In this document: in pieces, positions 15,473 through 21,119 of the stretch
Numbering within the stretch: position 1 is the stretch's first letter
Layout: each line of letters begins with the position of its first letter
Virus record (IMG/VR): IMGVR_UViG_3300041809_000716
Coordinates: 1 to 41,803 of that record
Reading direction: 5' to 3' (one strand)
Origin: a virus
Length of the DNA stretch: 41,803 nucleotides
Notes under the pieces: generated by a model
The model's database searches: none
Seen by the model: only the letters and a program-made list of their open reading frames with translations
What the model was told of the DNA's origin: nothing
Program-made: the position numbers and the translations under genes

Positions 15473-16381
15473 TTATCCTGCCGTTGAACCCCAACGGGAA
15501 CGGAGGAAATTCGACTCCCTCGTTGGATCGTACCGCCGGTCCTTTCGCTCGCCAGCGTCCTTCATGCGGGCGTTCGGAAGCACGTCGGTCACGAATCGCT
15601 GTCTTAGCTCCTGGGCCATCTTCCCATCGTCGCCGCGGATTACCGTGGAAATCTTGGACGCGAGAATGATCGCCAGGGCTCCGACAAAGAGCGGGTCGTA
15701 GATCGTCGTGTCCTGGATGAACGCCGTGTATTTCACATCCGCGTTCGGCGCGTTGCAGAAGAGACAGAGCTGGTTCGAGGTCGACTGGTTGGCTGGGTTC
15801 GGCGTCTGGACGACGTAGATTTCATAAAGGCTCCCCAGACCCCGCTGCTCGGTGCAGTCGTTGCCATTGAGTTCGGTGATCAAGAGATAGTCATTCGGCA
15901 GCGCGAAGGCGTTGCGCCACTCGTACATTCCTCCAGCATTGCCGGTGTTCGTCCCGTAGAAACTGGAGTAGATTTGCGCCCAGTAGCCGGCCGTCAGGTC
16001 GTTTATGAAATTGAACCCCGAAGTATAGGTCAGCAGGCAGTAGTAGATTGCCTCGCCGTAGGTGACGAGCGTGCCGCCAGTGTAGGCGGTGTGGGCCGCC
16101 CAATAGGGCGGGGGAGTGGTGGGAAGGGTCCCGGGCCATCCGAACCACGTCTGGGTGTTTCCGGGCAAAGGGGGAGTAAGAGGGGCAAGGTTCTGCCGCT
16201 TTTTTAGGCAGTTCCAGTTGTGGGCCCGGCCCGTCTCTCGGACGGACTGCCAGAAGGCCGCCGAACCGGCCAAGGCCCGGGGCTCGTTCGTGTCGTCGAT
16301 CGAGTCGACCGCGGGGCTACCTACCTCCTGCAGGGCCAAATTAAGGATGTCTGTCGGCGAAAGGGGAGCGTAGGCGGCCAT
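15473..16381 (-). CDS. Tail adaptor (tubular protein A, gp11-like) with one CBM5/12-like insertion
   Basis: 302 residues against 196 in T7 gp11. The N-terminal helix with Asp-Ile-Leu-Asn-x-Ala-Leu-x-x-x-Gly-Ser-Pro-x-Val-x-Ser-Ile (11-28), then Glu-Pro-Arg-Ala and a His-Asn-Trp-Asn-Cys, is characteristic of the gp11/gp4 adaptor family that sits between portal and nozzle. Extra length comes partly from residues 94-134, which repeat the Trp-x-x-x-x-x-Tyr-x-x-Gly...Tyr-x-Cys...Trp pattern found four times in the nozzle. A Lys-Asp-Arg-Arg-Tyr-Asp-Pro ending is near the C-terminus. Order adaptor-nozzle matches T7. Confident. Confidence 0.85.
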   Translation of the reverse strand: MAAYAPLSPTDILNLALQEVGSPAVDSIDDTNEPRALAGSAAFWQSVRETGRAHNWNCLKKRQNLAPLTPPLPGNTQTWFGWPGTLPTTPPPYWAAHTAYTGGTLVTYGEAIYYCLLTYTSGFNFINDLTAGYWAQIYSSFYGTNTGNAGGMYEWRNAFALPNDYLLITELNGNDCTEQRGLGSLYEIYVVQTPNPANQSTSNQLCLFCNAPNADVKYTAFIQDTTIYDPLFVGALAIILASKISTVIRGDDGKMAQELRQRFVTDVLPNARMKDAGERKDRRYDPTRESNFLRSRWGSTAG

Positions 16382-16385
16382 AGGA

Positions 16386-16730
16386 TTAGGCGGTTGCGGG
16401 TGGGGGCGCAGGTGGCGGGGGTGCCACGGGATGGCCAGGGACGGGCGCTGGCGGGGCAGACTGAGCCGATTGGGCGGCAGACGGCACCGCGATGGATATC
16501 CGGGGCAGTTCCCCGTCCCTTACGGGCAGGGCGGCGGTTGCCGCGGCGATCTGATTGCCTCGTGGCGGCGGGTAGAACTTGACCGGCGACTCACCCAGTT
16601 TTCGGTGGATCGGCTTTGGCGCCCGCCCACGCTTGCCCAAGCCAGCCACACGCCTGCCTTTGCGGAGGATGCCGCCTTTTCGGCTTGCCGGATTTGACGC
16701 TTGGTCGGTGGATTTTATTGCGGCTACCAT
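16386..16730 (-). CDS. Small basic protein with proline-rich tail
   Basis: 114 residues from the ATG at 16730; a longer reading upstream would run through the terminator hairpin and is unlikely. Residues 1-50 are basic (Lys/Arg-rich, with Arg-Lys-Gly-Gly-Ile-Leu-Arg-Lys-Gly-Arg-Arg) and the last 35 are Pro/Ala-rich. No Shine-Dalgarno is visible: the U-tract of the upstream terminator ends 3 bases before the start codon, so expression may come from read-through or an internal promoter. It lies between capsid and adaptor genes, where some phages keep small head-completion or connector proteins. I do not recognise it. Confidence 0.6.
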   Translation of the reverse strand: MVAAIKSTDQASNPASRKGGILRKGRRVAGLGKRGRAPKPIHRKLGESPVKFYPPPRGNQIAAATAALPVRDGELPRISIAVPSAAQSAQSAPPAPVPGHPVAPPPPAPPPATA

Positions 16731-16733
16731 GAT

Positions 16734-16771
16734 AAAAAAAAGAGCCCGAGAGCGGCCGTCCGCCCCCGGGC
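16734..16771 (-). terminator. Rho-independent terminator after the capsid unit
   Basis: On the minus strand a nested hairpin (outer arms GCCCG at 16767-16771 and CGGGC at 16744-16748; inner arms GCGG/CCGC at 16760-16763 and 16752-16755) is followed by GAG/CTC bases and a run of eight T ending at 16734. It lies about 60 bases after the capsid-companion gene and directly before the start of the next gene. Confidence 0.8.
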
Positions 16772-16832
16772 CCATATGCTTGCAAACCGACCAACGCCGC
16801 CGGGGAGGGAGAATCTCCCCAGCGGAATTAGC

Positions 16833-17330
16833 TCAATCCAGCCCGGCCAGACTGATGCGGAAGACGATGGTCTTGTTGGCTACCGGCGTGTTTAGCGTGG
16901 CGAAGGTCGCCACGAGCCAGGCCCAGTCGTCTTGGATTTGAGCCGGCGTGTTCAGGGTGGTTCCGCCCGAGAAGGCGAATCCGACCGTGGTGTTGCCGGC
17001 GGCGACGTTCAGGGCGCCCGAGTAGCGCGCCGGATCGTAGGCGACGGTTCCGCCTTGGGTGTCCGTATCGCCGACCGAGACGGTGGCCGTGGTGGCGATG
17101 GCCGTGGAGGCGATGTTCCCGTTGACGGGGTTCACGATCACGCCCTGGGGGACGCGAGCGATGTAGATCACATCGTTCGCAACCTCGTTGCCCGTCATCG
17201 TGTAGGTGGCCGTGATCAGTTTCACGTTCCCCATGTCGAGATTCGGGTCGTTCAGGTTGGCGAGGATGTTCACGCCGCCCGCTTGGACGGCGGCGATGTT
17301 CGAGTACCAGATGTTTGTGGGAGCTCCCAT
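16833..17330 (-). CDS. Probable head decoration or capsid companion protein
   Basis: 165 residues, Gly/Ala/Thr/Val-rich, with predicted beta strands throughout and no membrane segment. It lies 45 bases downstream of the major capsid gene, preceded by a clear Shine-Dalgarno (AAAGGA at 17344-17339, 8 bases before ATG), and is the last gene before a terminator. Small beta-rich proteins encoded next to the capsid gene and co-expressed at high level are usually head decoration or stabilising proteins. That is the inference here; I do not recognise a specific family. Confidence 0.7.
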   Translation of the reverse strand: MGAPTNIWYSNIAAVQAGGVNILANLNDPNLDMGNVKLITATYTMTGNEVANDVIYIARVPQGVIVNPVNGNIASTAIATTATVSVGDTDTQGGTVAYDPARYSGALNVAAGNTTVGFAFSGGTTLNTPAQIQDDWAWLVATFATLNTPVANKTIVFRISLAGLD

Positions 17331-17338
17331 TGTTGTTA

Positions 17339-17344
17339 TCCTTT
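17339..17344 (-). promoter_or_regulatory. Shine-Dalgarno of the capsid companion gene
   Basis: AAAGGA on the minus strand, 8 bases before the ATG at 17330, within an A-rich stretch. It is one of only a few strong Shine-Dalgarno sites in a window where most starts rely on stop/start overlap. Confidence 0.7.
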
Positions 17345-17375
17345 TTTTACGAAGTTTTCTTCAGTGGGTTTCCCA

Positions 17376-18293
17376 TCAAACGGTCTCGTCCGACGCGATG
17401 GTGCCGACTCCGGCCTCCTCCGTGCGGGTGAGATCCAAGAGCATGACCGTGCGGATTTGCAGGGCGTGCTTCTGGGTGGCGATGACGTCGACGTGCGTGC
17501 GGGTGTCCGACCCGATGCCCATCTTCAGGAAACGCTTCTGCCAGAAAATGCAGGTGCGGATTCCGGCCGATGTCACCGGGAGGAGCTGGGTCAACTTGAA
17601 GTCGAACCCGAGGAAACGCTGGATCTTGCCGTCGACCAGAGCCTTCACGTCGTTGTACAGGTAGTTCGCAACTTGGTCCACGTTGGTCAGCAGGTTGTTC
17701 AACTGCTTGGCCGAGTAGCCGAGGAAGCGATCCATCTGCGGGACTTCGTTCGAGTCCAGCACGTAGCGGGCTTGCGTCATCTTTTTCAGCGTCATGCCGA
17801 TGTTGACCGAGCCGTTTCCGAAGGTGACGGCGATCTGGTTTGCGGCCAGAAGCTGAACCTGAGTCGTGCCGTTCGGTCCGGTGAAGTTCGTGCCCGTGGC
17901 GCCGTTGATCAGGACGATGTCCTTGTTGCGGTTCGCCACCGTCGCATGGGTCATGATCGCCGGACCCTCGGGGTCGGGCAACTCGCCAAGCGCAACCGGG
18001 TCGAACTCGTCGTAGATCGTCGTCTTGTCGTAGGGACGCGGACGCAGCCACCGCTGGCCGGTCGGAATGTTGCTTGGTTGGGACGGGCCAGCGCGGTCTG
18101 TGACCTCGCGCATGACGTCCGTCGAAGAGCCGTAAAGGTCGATCCGGAAATAGGCCCCCTTCACGTTCTTGAGTTCGTATGTTCCAGCAAATCGCTGATC
18201 GAGTTGCTGCGCCACCACCTGGTGCCAAGTGTCGTCAAACTGCGTTTGAAAATCTTGGACTAGGCTCGGCCAGACTTGTCCTACACCAGCCAT
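17376..18293 (-). CDS. Major capsid protein
   Basis: 305 residues. The N-terminus (Phe-Gln-x-Gln-Phe-x-Asp near 15-20, then a Gln-Gln-Leu-Asp-Gln-Arg segment) and the general pattern resemble the podoviral capsid family often annotated simply as phage capsid protein (HK97 fold expected). Other typical parts are a Tyr-Asp-Glu-Phe-Asp strand near 93-97, a Lys-Lys-Met-Thr-Gln-Ala-Arg helix near 170 and an Ile-Gln-Thr/Arg-Thr-type C-terminal beta segment. Position after scaffold and co-chaperonin genes, in its own unit between two terminators, is what is expected for the most abundant structural protein. No Shine-Dalgarno is visible directly upstream of its ATG, which is odd for a strongly expressed gene. 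Identity is by context and sequence character. Confidence 0.8.
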   Translation of the reverse strand: MAGVGQVWPSLVQDFQTQFDDTWHQVVAQQLDQRFAGTYELKNVKGAYFRIDLYGSSTDVMREVTDRAGPSQPSNIPTGQRWLRPRPYDKTTIYDEFDPVALGELPDPEGPAIMTHATVANRNKDIVLINGATGTNFTGPNGTTQVQLLAANQIAVTFGNGSVNIGMTLKKMTQARYVLDSNEVPQMDRFLGYSAKQLNNLLTNVDQVANYLYNDVKALVDGKIQRFLGFDFKLTQLLPVTSAGIRTCIFWQKRFLKMGIGSDTRTHVDVIATQKHALQIRTVMLLDLTRTEEAGVGTIASDETV

Positions 18294-18487
18294 AAAGAAA
18301 AAAGTTGGCTAACCGCCAGGGTGAATGGCCTGGCCCATTGCCCCGCCAGAAAAGAAGTATTCGCGCTATGCGCGGTTCAAATCTGAGGCATTGAACCTGC
18401 GGGCGATTTGGCCGAGTATCTCGGGTGTTCTATCTCTCACCGCTAGGTTGCGAATCCAGAAAAAGGTAGGTCCGCACCCAATGTCAA
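18294..18487 (-). promoter_or_regulatory. Capsid-gene leader with possible promoter
   Basis: This is the longest non-coding stretch in the window (between the terminator at 18493 and the capsid ATG). On the minus strand an exact TTGACA lies at 18487-18482; 16-18 bases on is only a T-rich stretch, so the -10 element is poor or non-standard. The leader holds two hairpins: CGCGC-loop-GCGCG at 18374-18362 and GCCAGG-loop-CCTGGC at 18334-18315. A 9-codon frame (ATG GGC ... TAG) overlaps the second hairpin. Promoter function is inferred from its position after a terminator and before a gene that must be highly expressed. Confidence 0.4.
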
Positions 18488-18492
18488 GCGGC

Positions 18493-18531
18493 AATAAAAG
18501 ACCCCCGAGCACTCGTCAGCGTCCGGGGGTC
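18493..18531 (-). terminator. Rho-independent terminator after the co-chaperonin gene
   Basis: On the minus strand GACCCCCG (18531-18524) pairs with CGGGGGTC (18507-18500), an 8-bp GC-rich stem with a 16-base loop, followed by TTTTATT (18499-18493). It lies about 50 bases after the stop of the double GroES-like gene and closes the packaging/scaffold transcript. Confidence 0.85.
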
Positions 18532-18583
18532 AGTGGTATGCGGCTTACCGGGCCGCGCTTATCGTTCGTTTGGTTACGAAAAG

Positions 18584-19204
18584 TCAGGCAGCTTTTTCGG
18601 CCCTTCGGTCCTTTCTGTCAAAGGCTTTCTTCGCATCGTCCCAGACGCCGATGATGTCGTTCTCGTTGATGATGGTGAACATTTCGTCGCCGAACCGGAC
18701 CTCGGATCCGGCGTAGCGGTTGAGCAGCACGCGGTCTCCGGCCTTCAGCTTGAATGCAATTCGGTTCCGACCCGTGCCCTTGCCGTGGCCAACCGCGACG
18801 ACCTCAACCCCTTGGCGCTCCCGATGGACTCCCGCGGGGATCCAGATGCCCTTTCGGATTTCCTCCTTCTCCCTGATGTGCTTGATCAGGATGCGGTCCC
18901 CGATGGGCAGGCATGCCCCTTTGTGCACGATGCAGTTCACGTGGCGCTCGCGGATCGCGTACACCATCTGGCCATTCAGCTCGAAGCGAAACTCCCCTTC
19001 GACGAAGTTCTGAATCCACACGACCTGCCGTTTCTTGAGCAGACAGTCGGGACCGGCCGCGACCACCGGGCACCTGCCATATTGTCGAGCGGTGTCCGGC
19101 AGTTCGATGCCGCCGAGTGTTGTCTTTGCCTCCTTGATCGGCCGCAGGATCAGCCAGTCCTGCATGGGCCGAAGGGTGCCGGTGAACTGCTGCGCGCCGA
19201 ACAT
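18584..19204 (-). CDS. Tandem double GroES-like co-chaperonin
   Basis: 206 residues holding two GroES (Cpn10)-like domains. Domain 1 (about 12-93) has Leu-Arg-Pro-x-x-Asp-Trp-Leu-Ile-Leu-Arg-Pro, a mobile-loop-like Thr-Leu-Gly-Gly-Ile-Glu-Leu-Pro-Asp-Thr-Ala (29-39) and Val-Val-Ala-Ala-Gly-Pro. Domain 2 (about 100-188) has Ile-Gly-Asp-Arg-Ile-Leu-Ile-Lys, a loop with Gly-Ile-Trp-Ile-Pro (119-123), Val-Glu-Val-Val-Ala-Val-Gly-x-Gly, Leu-Lys-Ala-Gly-Asp-Arg-Val-Leu, and an Ile-Asn-Glu-Asn-Asp-Ile-Ile-Gly-Val ending. Both loops keep the hydrophobic I-x-L/I tripeptide by which GroES binds GroEL. Phage GroES substitutes (T4 gp31) enlarge the folding cage for capsid protein; here the gene is between scaffold and capsid genes. 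Double-domain forms are known in chloroplast Cpn20. A 13-residue basic C-terminal tail follows. The start is at 19204, sharing one base with the scaffold stop. Confidence 0.85.
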   Translation of the reverse strand: MFGAQQFTGTLRPMQDWLILRPIKEAKTTLGGIELPDTARQYGRCPVVAAGPDCLLKKRQVVWIQNFVEGEFRFELNGQMVYAIRERHVNCIVHKGACLPIGDRILIKHIREKEEIRKGIWIPAGVHRERQGVEVVAVGHGKGTGRNRIAFKLKAGDRVLLNRYAGSEVRFGDEMFTIINENDIIGVWDDAKKAFDRKDRRAEKAA

Positions 19205-20178
19205 CAGGCGGGCACCGCTTTTTTGCGGCGCTCGTTGAACAGCCGATAGAGTTCGTTCACCCGGTCCTTGGCTGCCTCGTGCTGCGGGTGCTCGCTCTCG
19301 TGCCATGCCTTATACATGGGGTTGTTCGGGTTGTTCATCACGTCAAGGGCCTGCTGGCGCTCGTTCGCTCCCGCGCCTTCCACCGCATCGCCTTTGATCA
19401 ACCGGTCCTCGGAGACCAAGTTTGTGAACCGCACGCAAGCCGCCCGCACCGATGCGTCCCTGAAGAGGTTGCTCTTCGGATCGATGCCGAGTGTGGCGGC
19501 GCCTCGGGTGGCCAGGTTCATCGCCTTGTCCTGGTCGATCCCGGCCTTCTGCATCGCCTGGGCGAAGACGTTATCCTGGTTGGTCCAGTACTGCGACTCG
19601 TAGGTCTGGGCGGCGGCAATCTCCTGGCGGGTGGCCTGGAGCTGCATGTTCATCAGCTCCTTAAACTGCGACGGCCCGATGCTCAACTTCTGGGCGAGAG
19701 CCGCCCATCCGGCCACTTGGTCATCGCGCCAGAACTTGGCGTCCAAGTCGTCCGGCTTCGTGATTCCGTAGGCCTTCACCAACTCCGCAGGCTCCTTGGC
19801 GGTCGGGACGTTGTTGATCAGGTTCAGGTGCGCGGTGCGTTCGGCGATCTGCTGGGGGGTCGCGTCGGGAGGAAGCGGAGTCATCGCCTTGGCGACCGCC
19901 ATCTTATTCGCCGCCGCGGCTCCGCCAAACAATCCTTCAAGAGTCTCGTATTTCCCGAACCAGTCCTTGTGGGCCTTGATCGCCTCGGGCGCCTTGTCCC
20001 AAACATCCTTGTTGATCTTCCCATCCGCTCCATAGAGGCCATCAAACCAAGGCTTATCGCCAGCGGGCGGCGGAGGAGGAGGTGCACCACCCGGGGGCGG
20101 AGGCGGCGGGGAACCGCCGGGAGGAGGAGGGGGCGGCGCGCCGCCAGGAGGAGGAGGATTTGCGTCAGCCATGGTCAC
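19204..20178 (-). CDS. Scaffold-like protein with polyproline N-terminus
   Basis: 324 residues from a GTG that overlaps the previous stop; an ATG two codons in (20172) is an alternative start. Residues 8-38 are four blocks of four to six prolines separated by Gly-Gly-Ala or Gly-Gly-Ser. The rest is Ala/Gln/Lys/Glu-rich and helical, with a Leu-Ile-Asn-Asn-Val-Pro segment, Gly-Ile-Thr-Lys-Pro-Asp-Asp-Leu, an Asn-Pro-Asn-Asn-Pro-Met-Tyr stretch and a basic C-terminus with Arg-Arg-Lys-Lys. A charged, mostly helical protein of about 300 residues between portal and capsid genes is the usual signature of a podoviral scaffold; scaffolds carry capsid-binding basic C-termini. No catalytic motif is visible. 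The proline repeats are unusual for the family. Confidence 0.75.
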   Translation of the reverse strand: MTMADANPPPPGGAPPPPPPGGSPPPPPPGGAPPPPPPAGDKPWFDGLYGADGKINKDVWDKAPEAIKAHKDWFGKYETLEGLFGGAAAANKMAVAKAMTPLPPDATPQQIAERTAHLNLINNVPTAKEPAELVKAYGITKPDDLDAKFWRDDQVAGWAALAQKLSIGPSQFKELMNMQLQATRQEIAAAQTYESQYWTNQDNVFAQAMQKAGIDQDKAMNLATRGAATLGIDPKSNLFRDASVRAACVRFTNLVSEDRLIKGDAVEGAGANERQQALDVMNNPNNPMYKAWHESEHPQHEAAKDRVNELYRLFNERRKKAVPA

Positions 20179-20816
20179 TCATCCCCCTTTCCAGCGCGGC
20201 CACTGACGGCCCCGCGCTCGGCCTCTTCGTCGATCTCGGGCTCTTCCTCGTCGAACTCGATGCACTCCTCCGGGATGTAGGTCAGGCGATCACCCTTGAT
20301 GCCGGCCACCGCCCGCGTGGCGACCATGGCGTTATCGACCTGATTATTCATGCGGACGCAACCGCGGAACTCCATCACGCCGTCGACCGGGCGGGGCTCC
20401 CAGAGCGGTTCAAGGTAGGAGACCGGGCCGCTATACGTTCCGATCACGCCATAGCGCGCGGCGAACTTGCTCGGGAAATAGCGGTGATACCACTCTGCCA
20501 CCGCGGGCGTCTTGTCGCCCTGAAGGCGATCCTTTTTCGGGCGCGGTGGGATGTTCTTCGTCAGCGGTTGATCGGCCTTCAGGTCCGCCCGGACGAACTC
20601 GCGGATTGGCATTTCGTTCTCGGCCAGGAAGGTGATGACTCCCAGCTTGAAGCCGCGCAGGAAGCTCAAGGACGGGAATGTCACGTCCCGAGTGTCGGGA
20701 TCGTAGGTGGCGACCACCTTGTCCTCTAGGATTTCGTCGCCTTTGCCTTTCTTGCGGTGGATCGCTTTTGTCCCCGCGTCGTAAGAATACGTTATCGGTA
20801 TGCGTTCGTCGGCCAT
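20175..20816 (-). CDS. Head-region protein of unknown function
   Basis: 213 residues with a strong Shine-Dalgarno (AAAGGAG, 6 bases before ATG). The middle has Phe-Leu-Arg-Gly-Phe-Lys-Leu-Gly-Val and Phe-Leu-Ala-Glu-Asn-Glu segments and a Trp-Tyr-His-Arg-Tyr-Phe-Pro; the C-terminus is strongly acidic (Glu/Asp-rich, about 185-205). I do not recognise a family. Located between the Bbp19-like gene and the scaffold, it is probably a virion or assembly protein; the acidic tail could also suit a scaffolding or DNA-mimic role, but that is conjecture. Confidence 0.65.
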   Translation of the reverse strand: MADERIPITYSYDAGTKAIHRKKGKGDEILEDKVVATYDPDTRDVTFPSLSFLRGFKLGVITFLAENEMPIREFVRADLKADQPLTKNIPPRPKKDRLQGDKTPAVAEWYHRYFPSKFAARYGVIGTYSGPVSYLEPLWEPRPVDGVMEFRGCVRMNNQVDNAMVATRAVAGIKGDRLTYIPEECIEFDEEEPEIDEEAERGAVSGRAGKGDE

Positions 20817-20822
20817 GGTTTT

Positions 20823-20829
20823 CTCCTTT
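20823..20829 (-). promoter_or_regulatory. Strong Shine-Dalgarno of the 213-residue head gene
   Basis: AAAGGAG on the minus strand, 6 bases before the ATG at 20816. It fixes the start of this gene and suggests independent, strong translation rather than coupling to the upstream gene. Confidence 0.8.
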
Positions 20830-20831
20830 GG

Positions 20832-21116
20832 TTAGTTTGTGGGTCGTTCTGGACTAAAATTCAAGCAGGCTTCGATGTAGAGCAGCACCGACCGGCTTCC
20901 CTCGGCATGGCCCATGCGGATCGGACAGCAGATGCCATCCCTACCAGGGAGCACGGTGGTCTGCTTTGCGTAACACCGCTTCTGCAAATCCTCCCAGACC
21001 ATCTTCTGGATGTCGCTTCGGGTCTTTGGGTCGTCGCCGAACACAACCTTGTAGGCGTGCATCAGACGACCGTATTCGGCGGCTTCCTCTTTGCGTTGCT
21101 CGGCGGAGGTGGGCAT
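20832..21116 (-). CDS. Bbp19-like structural protein
   Basis: 94 residues. The pattern Tyr-x-x-Val-Phe-Gly-Asp...Leu-x-x-Arg-Cys...Glu-Gly-Ser-Arg-Ser-Val-Leu-Leu-Tyr-Ile fits the Bbp19 family, named from Bordetella phage BPP-1 and found next to portal genes of podoviruses. Members are short and have a terminal Glu-Gly-x-Arg-x-Val helix as here (about 71-82). It starts 3 bases after the portal stop. Family role: a small virion component of unclear function. Confidence 0.7.
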   Translation of the reverse strand: MPTSAEQRKEEAAEYGRLMHAYKVVFGDDPKTRSDIQKMVWEDLQKRCYAKQTTVLPGRDGICCPIRMGHAEGSRSVLLYIEACLNFSPERPTN

Positions 21117-21119
21117 CGG

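Noticed and set aside
18315-18334. Hairpin followed by T-run just before the capsid start as a terminator
   Set aside because: The stem is only 6 bp and 11 bases separate it from the T-run; a terminator immediately before the most expressed gene would make little sense. It is kept as part of the leader.
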